Origin: Neobacillus sp. FSL H8-0543 | GTDB taxonomy: Bacteria; Bacillota; Bacilli; Bacillales; Cytobacillaceae | Length of the DNA stretch: 64,000 nt | Reading direction: 5' to 3' | Assembly (NCBI RefSeq): GCF_038592905.1 | Contig: NZ_CP151943.1 | Location: 3,546,501-3,610,500 of the forward strand | Shown here: one piece after another, positions 51,288-59,317 of the stretch | Layout: each line of letters begins with the position of its first letter | Numbering within the stretch: the first letter of the stretch is position 1 | The notes under the pieces: generated by a model | Told to the model about the DNA's origin: nothing | Seen by the model: only the letters and a program-made list of their open reading frames with translations | Databases searched by the model: none | Program-made: the position numbers and the translations under genes

Positions 51288-51335
51288 TTTGAATATATAT
51301 TATTTAAATTAGATTCCGAATAATATATATTCAAA
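51288..51335. promoter_or_regulatory. Perfect 17-bp inverted repeat between ROK gene and operon
   Basis: TTTGAATATATATTATT at 51288-51304 and its exact complement at 51319-51335, with a 14-base loop. It could be the transcription terminator of the ROK gene (160 bases after its stop), an RNA hairpin of the leader, or an operator. AT-rich and without a U tract. No gene lies in 51129-51682. Confidence 0.5.
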
Positions 51336-51647
51336 TTTCCATGCATAAATGTTTTTTGATAAAGAGTGTATTGTGTAATAAGTACAATATAGATTAAACT
51401 ATTCACAAAATTAAGGGTATTCCCTCAGTAATCATAAAATCCTCTCAGGATCTTCATAATTGTAAATACATAAGTATTCCATGTTAAGAAACTTAAACTC
51501 ACATCAAGTGTCAGCCATTGAAAATTCAGATTTTTCCCTACATACTATATGGAATTTGATTACCCACAAAAATTGATACTTTAAGGGGGTGGTTTCCCAA
51601 CCAGAACATGTCTCAAAATTATGTATCTATTAACTATCGTCTAAAAA

Positions 51648-51661
51648 AGTAAGCGCTCTCA
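51648..51661. promoter_or_regulatory. Candidate cre (CcpA) site
   Basis: AGTAAGCGCTCTCA matches the TGAAAGCGCTTTCA model at 11 of 14 places and keeps the CG core. It lies 21 bases before the first gene of the operon, where CcpA would act as a roadblock, giving repression by preferred sugars. Confidence 0.4.
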
Positions 51662-51682
51662 ACAATTATAGGAGGTAAATTT

Positions 51683-52405
51683 ATGCTAATTGATAAAAAC
51701 AAACAATACCATGTTCAACTTTCGAAAGGGGATGTAGGTAGATATGTATTTGTACCTGGAGACCCTGGTAGAGTCGAACTAATTGCGAGCCTTTTTGATG
51801 AAGCATGGTTAGTTGCAGATAATCGAGAATATAAAACTTATACTGGTTATGTAGATGGAATAAAAGTATCCGTTTGTTCTACAGGGATTGGTGCACCATC
51901 GGCTAGTATCGCAATCGAAGAGTTAAGTAGAGTAGGAGCAGATACGTTCATTCGAATAGGTACAGCAGGTCCTATTCAAAAATATATAAATCGTGGTGAT
52001 GTAGTGATAGGTACAGCAGCGATTAGGGATGAAGGAACAAGTAAACAATACATGCCAATTGAATTTCCTGCTGTTGCAGATCTGGCAGTTTCAAATGCAC
52101 TATGTGAGGCAGCAGAAAAAATGGAAAAACCTTATCATGCTGGTGTTATTCAATCAAAGGATTCATTCTATGGTGAAGTAGAACCAGAGACTATGCCATT
52201 GGCGAGACAATTAAAAGAACGATGGAATTGTTGGATCGAAGGCGGAGCATTGGCTTCAGAAATGGAAGCCGCAGCCATTTATGTTGTTTCTTCTATTCGA
52301 AAACTACGTGCTGGGTGCATCTTAAATATTGATGGATCTATGGAAGAAACAATTAAAGTTGGAATTCAAGCTATTAAAATTCTTCATCAAAAAGATACAA
52401 AGTAA
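51683..52405 (+). CDS. Nucleoside phosphorylase, uridine-phosphorylase-like
   Basis: 240-residue member of the hexameric PNP/UDP family. GDPGR at 26-30 binds phosphate; CSTGIGAPSASIAIEELSRV and ADTFIRIGTAGPIQ are uridine-phosphorylase hallmarks; SKDSFYGEVEPETMP lies over the base site; EMEAAAIYVVSS contains the ribose-binding Glu-Met-Glu. It should split a nucleoside with phosphate into base and pentose-1-phosphate. AGGAGG precedes the ATG. First gene of a seven-gene operon with an ECF importer, so the nucleoside is likely the imported ligand or is made from it. Pyrimidine specificity is probable, not proven. Confidence 0.88.
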   Translation: MLIDKNKQYHVQLSKGDVGRYVFVPGDPGRVELIASLFDEAWLVADNREYKTYTGYVDGIKVSVCSTGIGAPSASIAIEELSRVGADTFIRIGTAGPIQKYINRGDVVIGTAAIRDEGTSKQYMPIEFPAVADLAVSNALCEAAEKMEKPYHAGVIQSKDSFYGEVEPETMPLARQLKERWNCWIEGGALASEMEAAAIYVVSSIRKLRAGCILNIDGSMEETIKVGIQAIKILHQKDTK

Positions 52406-52419
52406 TTGGATGGTGATTT

Positions 52420-53265
52420 TTGTTGAAAAAACCAATAATCGAGTTTAAAAATTTCTCTTACTTCTACTCGAGTAACGATTTACCTGCTCTAAAAGAAATT
52501 AATGCAACAATTGAAGAGGGCGAATTTGTCGGCCTGATTGGAAGAAATAAAGCTGGGAAATCGACTGCCTGTCTATCGATGGTAGGAATCATACCTCATG
52601 TTTTTGGTGGAGAATGGGTGGGCGATATCGAGATTAATGGGAAAGTAGTCAGTGCAGAAAATATATCAGATGTTACAGAGCTAGTAGGGATTGTTTTTCA
52701 AGACGCAGAAAGTCAATTCACTCAAGAAACAGTAGAAGATGAAATTGCCTTTGCCATGTGTAACATGGGATTTGCGAGAGAAGAAATGATTAAGAGAGTC
52801 CAAGAAGTAGCCATTAGTTGCAATTTGACAGGATTCCTTGATAGATCGCCCTTTCAATTGTCAGGTGGTCAGCAACAAAGGTTAGCGGTTGCTTGTTTGT
52901 TGGCATTAAAACCAAAGGTAATCATTCTAGATGAATCGACATCTCAACTTGATCCAATTGGAAGAGATGAAATCTTTTCTTTGGTTGCAGAACTTCATAA
53001 AGAAGGAAGAACCATCATTATGGCAGATCACAATATAGAAAAAATTGCTGAGTATAGCACGAAACTGATGGTTTTATTTGATGGAGAACTCAAAATGTTT
53101 GGACCAACAAAAGAAATTTTACAACAGAAGGAGCTCTTAAATCAGTATCATATTAGGCTCCCCCAAGTAACAGATGCTGCATACTATTTAAAAGAGGAAT
53201 ATAAAATCAATCAATTGCCTATTAACCTAGATGAGGCTATCCAAATATTTAAGAGTAATAGTTAA
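52420..53265 (+). CDS. ECF transporter ATPase, first subunit (EcfA1-like)
   Basis: 281 residues. Walker A GRNKAGKST at 41-49, Q-loop VFQDAESQFTQ, signature LSGGQQQR, Walker B VIILDESTSQLDP (Ser where Pro is common) and the H-loop ADHNIEK. The C-terminal region after 220 is the EcfA-specific extension. TTG start (52420 or 52423) with GGATGGTG upstream. It pairs with the next gene to form the ATPase heterodimer and lies 14 bases after the phosphorylase gene. Confidence 0.9.
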   Translation: MLKKPIIEFKNFSYFYSSNDLPALKEINATIEEGEFVGLIGRNKAGKSTACLSMVGIIPHVFGGEWVGDIEINGKVVSAENISDVTELVGIVFQDAESQFTQETVEDEIAFAMCNMGFAREEMIKRVQEVAISCNLTGFLDRSPFQLSGGQQQRLAVACLLALKPKVIILDESTSQLDPIGRDEIFSLVAELHKEGRTIIMADHNIEKIAEYSTKLMVLFDGELKMFGPTKEILQQKELLNQYHIRLPQVTDAAYYLKEEYKINQLPINLDEAIQIFKSNS

Positions 53266-53278
53266 GGGAGTAATAGTT

Positions 53279-54103
53279 ATGAAACCTATTATAGAAACGC
53301 AAAATCTAATCCACGAATATAAAGGAGGTGTTGTGGCACTAAAGGGAATTAATCTTAATATTTTTGAAAATGAGGTCATCAGTGTTATCGGGCAAAATGG
53401 GAGTGGAAAGACGACCCTTGTTAGACATTTTAATGGATTATTGAAGCCAACAAGGGGAAAGGTTTTGATTGAAGGAGAAGAAGCAATAAATAAGAGTGTC
53501 GGTTATTTATCAAAAAAGGTTGGATATGTTTTCCAAAATCCTAATCACCAAATTTTTTGTAAAACAGTTTTTGAGGAATTAACAGTGGGGCCTACTAATT
53601 TTAAATTTACTAAGGAAAAAACAAAAGAAAAGGTTGATTATGTTGTTGATTTATTTAATCTTCAAGACATATTAACAAAACATCCTATGACCCTTGATTA
53701 TACGAAGAAAAAGCTTGTTTCGATTGCATCTGTCATGACATTTGAACCTAAAGTTCTGATATTAGATGAACCTACAGGTGGACTGGATGTAGACGGAAGA
53801 GAATTATTAAAAAATACTATGAAGTTGCTTCATGAACAAGGAAATACCATAATTATGATCTCACATGATATGGATTTTGTAGCTGAGAACACAAATCGTA
53901 TTATTGTTATGTCGGAAGGACAAATATTATTGGACTCTAATGCTAATCATGTTTTCCAGCAACAAGAAATCTTAGATAAGGCTTGGATTGAACCTCCTCA
54001 AATCGCAATGCTAAGTTCAGCCATTGACCCAGACAGAATAACGCATTTAAGTGTAAATGAATTTGTTTCGGCATATAAAAATAAGCTAAATAAGATAATT
54101 TAA
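53279..54103 (+). CDS. ECF transporter ATPase, second subunit with degenerate signature
   Basis: 274 residues from the ATG at 53279 (GGGAGTAATAG upstream; the longer frame from 53231 overlaps the previous gene). Walker A GQNGSGKTT at 38-46, Q-loop VFQNPNHQIF, Walker B VLILDEPTGGLDV and H-loop ISHDMD are normal. Where LSGGQ should stand there is MTLDYTKKKLVSIAS. In the heterodimer the ATP site formed by this signature and EcfA1's Walker A should be weakened, leaving one competent site. Asymmetric ABC pairs are known in other families; here it may be a feature of a dedicated, non-shared ECF system. Confidence 0.9.
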   Translation: MKPIIETQNLIHEYKGGVVALKGINLNIFENEVISVIGQNGSGKTTLVRHFNGLLKPTRGKVLIEGEEAINKSVGYLSKKVGYVFQNPNHQIFCKTVFEELTVGPTNFKFTKEKTKEKVDYVVDLFNLQDILTKHPMTLDYTKKKLVSIASVMTFEPKVLILDEPTGGLDVDGRELLKNTMKLLHEQGNTIIMISHDMDFVAENTNRIIVMSEGQILLDSNANHVFQQQEILDKAWIEPPQIAMLSSAIDPDRITHLSVNEFVSAYKNKLNKII

Positions 54104-54121
54104 AAATGGGGGAGAAATAGA

Positions 54122-54742
54122 ATGGAAAGAAAAACTGCCCAAATCAATGCAAAAACTAGAGGAACTTATAGTTTAATATTAATTCCGATTGGTATTGCCA
54201 TTAATATTGTTGGTGGAGTCATTGCTGGCCAATTAAAACTTCCAATCTTCATGGACTCAATCGGAACAGTTATCATTGCGATTATTGCTGGTCCGTTAAT
54301 TGGTGGTATAACAGGGCTATCTACGAACGTAGTATTAGGTTTGATGCATGGTGATGTACTTGGAATGGCTTTTGGATTAGTTAATATGACAACCGGTATT
54401 ATAGTGGGTTTTATGGCTAAACATGGAAAGTTTAGGAACTGGATACATTTAGTCATTGCAACGCTTCTCCTAACATTATCTAATTCACTAATTGCTGCCC
54501 CAATTGTCGTTTTCCTTTATGGAGGTGTTAGTGGAGCTGGGATAGACCTTGTCGTGGCCGGATTCCTTGCTGCTGGTCAAGATATTTTCTCATCTGCATT
54601 TGTTGCACGCTTACCAGTTAACCTAATTGATAAAGGTATTGCCGTTATTATCGCATTCTTAATATTACTGAAATTACCAGACAATATGAAAAACCTTATG
54701 CCTCCGAAAAAAACTAAAAATAGTAATACAGTAGACATGTAA
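54122..54742 (+). CDS. ECF transporter S component (substrate-binding membrane protein)
   Basis: 206 residues with six hydrophobic helices. The pattern LPIFMDSIGTVIIAIIAGPL, then GGITGLSTNVVLGLMHGDVL, is typical of S components that bind small nucleoside- or vitamin-like molecules in a membrane pocket. The conserved Asp (FMDSIG) and Asn (STNVV) are candidates for ligand contacts. GGGGGAG precedes the ATG. It is encoded between the two ATPases and EcfT, so the transporter is of the dedicated (group I) type. Ligand unknown; a nucleoside or a related glycoside is inferred from the phosphorylase, kinase and hydrolase genes. Confidence 0.85.
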   Translation: MERKTAQINAKTRGTYSLILIPIGIAINIVGGVIAGQLKLPIFMDSIGTVIIAIIAGPLIGGITGLSTNVVLGLMHGDVLGMAFGLVNMTTGIIVGFMAKHGKFRNWIHLVIATLLLTLSNSLIAAPIVVFLYGGVSGAGIDLVVAGFLAAGQDIFSSAFVARLPVNLIDKGIAVIIAFLILLKLPDNMKNLMPPKKTKNSNTVDM

Positions 54743-54772
54743 AAATATTCTTTCCTAAAAGGGTTTGATTAG

Positions 54773-55546
54773 ATGTTACAAATAAAGGATAAAAATACAT
54801 TTTTCACAAGACTTTACCCAATGACGAAAATTTGGGCATCATTGGGGATAGTGATGGGGATCTTTTTATTCACAAACTATTATATTTCAACTATTGTGTT
54901 TGTACTTGCTATGGTTGCTATTTTAATAGAAGGTATGTTAAAAGAATTTAAAGTTATTCTAATAGCGGGGCTTCTCATCGGGGTTAGTTTATTTTTAATA
55001 CAAGGGATACTTAATCCAATTAATGAAACGGTTGTTTGGAATGTCATACCCGGAACGGACATTACTTTTTATAAAGAGGGATTAATTGTTGCAGTTAATG
55101 TATATTCACGAATTATGCCATTATTTGGAGTTCTATTTTTAGCAATAAGAACAATCAATATGACAGAATTTGGGGTTTCATTAAATAAAGCAGGACTTCC
55201 ATATAAGGTTGGTTTTGTTTTAACGTCTACATTTCAGATTATTCCTGTATTTAATAGGGAAATGCATCATATCATAAATGCTCAAAAGTCAAGAGGCCTT
55301 GAAACGGATGGGAATTTGTTAAGTAGAATGAAAGCATTTATCCCAATAATGGTTCCACTCATTTCAAATTCTTTAATGAAGGTTCAAAATCAAGTTATTG
55401 CATTAGAAAGCAAAGGTTTTAATGCAAATATAAAAAAAACACATTTTAGAAATCCGGAAAGGACAAAATATGATCGGTATATCGTAATATTTTCCGCTTT
55501 GTTTGGATTTGCTGGCTTGATATACAGAATTATGATATCTACTTAA
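54773..55546 (+). CDS. ecfT: ECF transporter transmembrane scaffold EcfT
   Basis: 257 residues: N-terminal helices, then the cytoplasmic coupling helices that contact the ATPases. The first coupling motif is AQKSRGLE (A-x-R-G type). The second is ALESKGFN, where the usual Arg is Lys. C-terminal helix YIVIFSALFGFAGLIYRIMI. The last 60 codons lie in a 372-bp unit that is repeated directly downstream, leaving this gene complete. Between EcfT and the kinase there is a structured hairpin region. Confidence 0.9.
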   Translation: MLQIKDKNTFFTRLYPMTKIWASLGIVMGIFLFTNYYISTIVFVLAMVAILIEGMLKEFKVILIAGLLIGVSLFLIQGILNPINETVVWNVIPGTDITFYKEGLIVAVNVYSRIMPLFGVLFLAIRTINMTEFGVSLNKAGLPYKVGFVLTSTFQIIPVFNREMHHIINAQKSRGLETDGNLLSRMKAFIPIMVPLISNSLMKVQNQVIALESKGFNANIKKTHFRNPERTKYDRYIVIFSALFGFAGLIYRIMIST

Positions 55547-55564
55547 AGGTAATTATTTAGTAGT

Positions 55565-55637
55565 GGGGCTGTCAATGCCAAAAGGATATTTGCCAATTGA
55601 ATAGAGTTTTACCAACCTTTTGGAGAACGGCAGCCCC
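55565..55637 (+). terminator. Nested hairpin between ecfT and kinase, attenuator-like
   Basis: GGGGCTG (55565) pairs with CAGCCCC (55631), enclosing CCAAAAGG (55578) with CCTTTTGG (55616); CTTTATT follows. This is a leaky terminator or a processing/stability element lowering expression of the kinase and hydrolase genes. A second exact copy lies at 55937-56009 because of the tandem duplication, so the effect would now be doubled. Confidence 0.6.
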
Positions 55638-55681
55638 CTTTATTAAAGTTATTGAAAATTACGAATTGGAGGTAGCAGATT

Positions 55682-55918
55682 ATGCTACTTGGTATTGATA
55701 TTGGTACTTCAAGTACAAAAGTAATACTTGTTAATTCAAATTCTTTAATGAAGGTTCAAAATCAAGTTATTGCATTAGAAAGCAAAGGTTTTAATGCAAA
55801 TATAAAAAAAACACATTTTAGAAATCCGGAAAGGACAAAATATGATCGGTATATCGTAATATTTTCCGCTTTGTTTGGATTTGCTGGCTTGATATACAGA
55901 ATTATGATATCTACTTAA
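55682..55918 (+). CDS. Chimeric mini-gene: kinase N-terminus fused to EcfT C-terminus
   Basis: 78 codons created by the tandem duplication: the kinase start with its full ribosome site (GGAGGTAGCAGATT) and first 18 residues (MLLGIDIGTSSTKVILVN), joined in frame to the last 60 residues of EcfT, including its final transmembrane helix. It is likely translated, because its start region is identical to that of the real kinase. It might be harmless or might interfere with EcfT assembly. Confidence 0.6.
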   Translation: MLLGIDIGTSSTKVILVNSNSLMKVQNQVIALESKGFNANIKKTHFRNPERTKYDRYIVIFSALFGFAGLIYRIMIST

Positions 55919-56053
55919 AGGTAATTATTTAGTAGTGGGGCTGTCAATGCCAAAAGGATATTTGCCAATTGAATAGAGTTTTACCAACCTTTTGGAGAAC
56001 GGCAGCCCCCTTTATTAAAGTTATTGAAAATTACGAATTGGAGGTAGCAGATT

Positions 56054-57484
56054 ATGCTACTTGGTATTGATATTGGTACTTCAAGTACAAAAGTAATACT
56101 TGTTAATAATGCTTTAGAAGTGATTTCAACAAAAAGGAAAGAATATACCATTGAAATCCCTAACTTAAATTATGCTGAACAAGATCCGAATACTTGGTGG
56201 AATTCTGTATGTGAGTGTATAAAAGCCATTCCAAATAAAGACTGTATTTCTGCAATTGGATTATCAGGTCAAATGCATGGAATTGTGGCTATTAATCGTG
56301 ATGGTAATCCGATTCGGCAAGCAATTATATGGTCAGATAATCGTTCAGTTGAGCAAACCAAAAAAATCCAGGTAATTAATTCAGATCCTACTAATTTTAT
56401 TGCAAATGGTTTTTTACTTCCCTCCCTTTTGTGGATACGAGAAAATGAACCAAATCTTTTTAAACAGATATATAAGGTGATGCTGCCAAAAGATTATATT
56501 CGGTATAAATTAACCGGACTAATTGGAACGGATCATAGTGATGCATGTGCAACGGGGGCTTATAGCTTTGAAAGGAAGGATTGGAATGATGAATTAATTG
56601 AAAAATTAGGACTTAATGTTTCGATCTTTCCAGAGATTAATCAATCGATGGATGTAGCTGGGATGATAGTATCTGATATTGCTAAGGAACTTGATTTGGG
56701 TGGTAGTACAGTTGTGGTGTATGGCGGATCCGATCATTCCATGCAATTAATTGGAAATGGGATATTTTCGGAAGGAATGATAAATTGTAACATTGGAACC
56801 GGAAGCCAAATTAGTATTACAACCAATGATTTTGAGTATGAGGTCTCTAAGCAACTAAACATATTTAGTCATGCAATTGAAAATAAATATAATATGGTTG
56901 GAACGAGTCTTAATGGTGGAATTGTTTTGCAGTGGTTAAATAACTTGTATGATAGGGATATTTCATATGAGCAAATGGATTTATTTGCTCAAAAAGTAAA
57001 TGTTGGAAGCGATGGCTTAAGATTTTTACCATATATTAATGGTGAACGGAATTTAGACCAAGACAAAAATATTAGAGGGATATGCTACGGATTATCTACC
57101 CACCATTCAAAACAACATCTTTTCCGAGCAGCAATGGAAGGAATGATATTAAGTTTACGCATAAAGTTAGAGGAAATTTGGGCTTTAGGTTTGTCATTTA
57201 ATAGGGTTATTGCTTCAGGAGGAGGGGCCAAGAGTTCTCTTCTTTTACAGATGCAAGCAGATATTTTTAACAGTGAAATTTATGTTTGTAAAACGGAAGA
57301 ACAGGCAGCACTAGGAGCAGCAATTATTGCTGGTCTCGCTACATCTGTTATTGATTCTCTTCAAACCGTTCTTAGATTATTTGAAGATAAAATGGTAGTT
57401 GTCGCTAGTCCGATTATTCAAAACGTTGAATTATATAATGAAGTTTATCAAGATTTTATCAATTTAAAGAATAAACTACTGTAA
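56054..57484 (+). CDS. FGGY-family carbohydrate kinase, xylulokinase-like
   Basis: 476 residues. N-terminal phosphate loop LLGIDIGTSSTKVIL; GLSGQMHG at 69-76; TDHSDACATGAYSFERKDWN, the segment that separates xylulokinases from glycerol kinases; YGGSDHSMQLIG with the expected catalytic Asp; C-terminal ASGGGAKSSLLLQMQADIF. It should phosphorylate a ketopentose or related polyol with ATP. No pentose isomerase is encoded beside it, which argues against ordinary xylose use. Its place after the ECF genes and before the GH172-type hydrolase suggests that it traps the sugar freed by that hydrolase. Confidence 0.88.
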   Translation: MLLGIDIGTSSTKVILVNNALEVISTKRKEYTIEIPNLNYAEQDPNTWWNSVCECIKAIPNKDCISAIGLSGQMHGIVAINRDGNPIRQAIIWSDNRSVEQTKKIQVINSDPTNFIANGFLLPSLLWIRENEPNLFKQIYKVMLPKDYIRYKLTGLIGTDHSDACATGAYSFERKDWNDELIEKLGLNVSIFPEINQSMDVAGMIVSDIAKELDLGGSTVVVYGGSDHSMQLIGNGIFSEGMINCNIGTGSQISITTNDFEYEVSKQLNIFSHAIENKYNMVGTSLNGGIVLQWLNNLYDRDISYEQMDLFAQKVNVGSDGLRFLPYINGERNLDQDKNIRGICYGLSTHHSKQHLFRAAMEGMILSLRIKLEEIWALGLSFNRVIASGGGAKSSLLLQMQADIFNSEIYVCKTEEQAALGAAIIAGLATSVIDSLQTVLRLFEDKMVVVASPIIQNVELYNEVYQDFINLKNKLL

Positions 57485-57498
57485 ATAGAGGTGAAAAT

Positions 57499-58611
57499 AT
57501 GAGTTTATTAAATCAATTACCATTTGAACTCGGTGGTGTTACTCGGCAAATTTCACCAGAAAATCCTAAGGGTGAAAAAGGAAAAGCCTGCTTATGGGAG
57601 CCCAATCCTGGGGATCCTTTTCTCGAACATAGTGGTCCTGCTGAGGATTTGGGTAAAGGCTATAAAGTAAGACCGTTTATAAATATTCGATCGGGTGAAA
57701 CAGCAGTATTGGCAGATATTGAAGGAATGGGTATTATCAATTATTTTTTTATAACTAGTAGTCTAGAAAATTATAGCGAACTTGTATTAAGAATTTATTG
57801 GGATAATGAAGAAGTCCCTTCTGTTGAAGTTCCATTAGGAGCATTCTTTGCAATGGGTCATGATTTTGCAGCACATTTGGTGAATTCTATACCTGTGGTT
57901 GTCGCTCCTAAGAAAGGTTGTACCTGTTATTGGCAGATGCCATTTCGCAAAAAAGCTTATATAACATTAACAAATGAAGGTCCAATTGATGCCTTTATAG
58001 TGGCTTACAAAATTCAGTATAAGCTAAAAGAAGTTCCGGAAAACACGGGTTACTTCCATGCACAATACAGAAGAAGCATAACGAGTCTTGATGATCCTAA
58101 CCATACAATTGTGAGTGATATCATAGGTAAAGGTAGCTATGTTGGTACATATTTAGCTTGGAACGCATTGTCCAGTAATTGGTGGGGAGAGGGGGAAGTG
58201 AAGTTTTATTTAGATGGAGATAAAGAGTACCCAACGATGGCAGATACAGGAACCGAAGATTATTTTGGTGGAGCATGGGGATTTTCTGATATTAATTCGA
58301 ATAAGGAAACATTTCAAAATAATGAACAAGCTTTTAGCTATCCATACGTAGGAATGCCACTAGCGAAGACGAATAATCCCGCTGGACCAAGAAAATACAG
58401 TTTATATAGATGGCATTTGCTCGATTCGATTGGGTTTGAAACGGATTTAAAAGTTACTGTGCAGACTCTTGGGTGGTATCCAAACTTTCCTGAGTATAAA
58501 AAATATAAACCAATTAGTGAAGACATTGCTTCCGTTGCTTACTGGTATCAGCTCGAGCCACATAACCCATTTCCAAAGTTACCTGATTTTAAGGCTCGGT
58601 GGGATAGGTAG
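57499..58611 (+). CDS. DUF2961 / GH172-type glycoside hydrolase
   Basis: 370 residues without signal peptide, covering one DUF2961 (now GH172) domain of usual length: GPGCI-like N-terminal replaced here by AEDLGKGYKVRPFI, then EVPLGAFFAMGHDFAAHLVN, WQMPFRKKAYITLTNEGP, and the signature ADTGTEDYFGGAW with Glu253 in the GTEDYF motif, a candidate catalytic residue. Characterised GH172 enzymes act on D-fructofuranosides and D-arabinofuranosides. Being cytoplasmic and in an importer operon, it should cleave an imported furanoside. GAGGTG precedes the ATG. Terminator 70 bases downstream. Confidence 0.87.
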   Translation: MSLLNQLPFELGGVTRQISPENPKGEKGKACLWEPNPGDPFLEHSGPAEDLGKGYKVRPFINIRSGETAVLADIEGMGIINYFFITSSLENYSELVLRIYWDNEEVPSVEVPLGAFFAMGHDFAAHLVNSIPVVVAPKKGCTCYWQMPFRKKAYITLTNEGPIDAFIVAYKIQYKLKEVPENTGYFHAQYRRSITSLDDPNHTIVSDIIGKGSYVGTYLAWNALSSNWWGEGEVKFYLDGDKEYPTMADTGTEDYFGGAWGFSDINSNKETFQNNEQAFSYPYVGMPLAKTNNPAGPRKYSLYRWHLLDSIGFETDLKVTVQTLGWYPNFPEYKKYKPISEDIASVAYWYQLEPHNPFPKLPDFKARWDR

Positions 58612-58681
58612 TGATTTCATATAGATGCAGAATAGCCTTCAAACCTATTTTTCTAAAACTTTTTAATAAGTAAGATAAATG

Positions 58682-58717
58682 ATAAGAAGCTGATCAAAAT
58701 TTTGGTCAGCTTCTTAT
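58682..58717 (+). terminator. Terminator of the phosphorylase-ECF-kinase-hydrolase operon
   Basis: ATAAGAAGCTGA and TCAGCTTCTTAT arms around TCAAAATTTTGG, which itself can pair; ATTGTGTTG follows. Seventy bases after the last stop codon. Confidence 0.75.
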
Positions 58718-58928
58718 TGTGTTGCTGCAGATTAATTTATTTTCTTAATACGCCCATTTTTAAAAATTAGGTGACTGTATTGAATAATAAAATGAGTTTT
58801 AAGTGCTGTTACCACCTGGATTATGTCGAGATTTGTAGAATGTATTAATAGGAGAGCTTATCATTTGAGATAATGATAGACACTCCTATTTGTATTAAAG
58901 AATTATACATGTTTACTATCGAAATTCT

Positions 58929-58980
58929 AGTGCCTGACCCCCGGTGAATTAAAGCGTTTCAGCGCCGGGGGGCAGGCACC
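58929..58980. repeat. Family-A palindrome, copy 6
   Basis: AGTGCCTGACCCCC-GGTG and CGCC-GGGGGGCAGGCACC, centre GAATTAAAGCGTTTCAG in common with copy 2. Confidence 0.85.
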
Positions 58981-58989
58981 ACTTTTGTA

Positions 58990-59025
58990 TGCGGTAACGC
59001 TTTGCCACAATGGGGGTCAGGCACC
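58990..59025. repeat. Family-A palindrome, right half
   Basis: TGCGGTAACGCTTTGCCAC and TGGGGGTCAGGCACC, of the same subtype as copy 5 at 46953, ten bases after copy 6. The two halves look like products of recombination between copies. The remaining gap to 59206 holds nothing recognised. Confidence 0.75.
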
Positions 59026-59206
59026 AGATTATGGGTTTTAGTAAAATATTGAATTGTGATTTATGTTCCCTCGGACTAAAAAATTTGGGGGAATTTTGCT
59101 TTATGGGGTCTAACTTTTACGTATAACAAAGACGTTTTGCGTAAAGATTTATTGTCTTTGATAGCTTTGAGAAAGAATAAATTTCATTGTTTTGTGTAGG
59201 AAATAT

Positions 59207-59296
59207 ATGGGTGTGATAAAATGGTTAAGGGCTAAGAGTTTAGAGGAATTTCAGATTACAACCAAGGTAATGATGAGAATTGAAGGCAAAACATGA
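59207..59296 (+). CDS. Possible 29-residue leader ORF before the Nif3-like gene
   Basis: ATG with AGGAA 6 bases upstream, 29 codons (VIKWLRAKSLEEFQITTKVM), ending 21 bases before the Nif3-like start. It could be a co-translated small protein or the tail of a lost gene. Confidence 0.3.
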   Translation: MGVIKWLRAKSLEEFQITTKVMMRIEGKT

Positions 59297-59317
59297 TGAA
59301 ATTGAGGAGGTAAGTAT

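Larger units (their letters stand above)
55363..56106 (+). repeat. Perfect 372-bp tandem duplication
   Basis: 55363-55734 and 55735-56106 appear identical throughout. Each unit holds the last ~61 codons of ecfT, the intergenic hairpin, the kinase ribosome site and the first 18 codons of the kinase. The junction CTTGTTAAT/TTCAAATTC has almost no homology. Both genes survive intact because the duplication is centred on the intergenic region. Confidence 0.95.
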
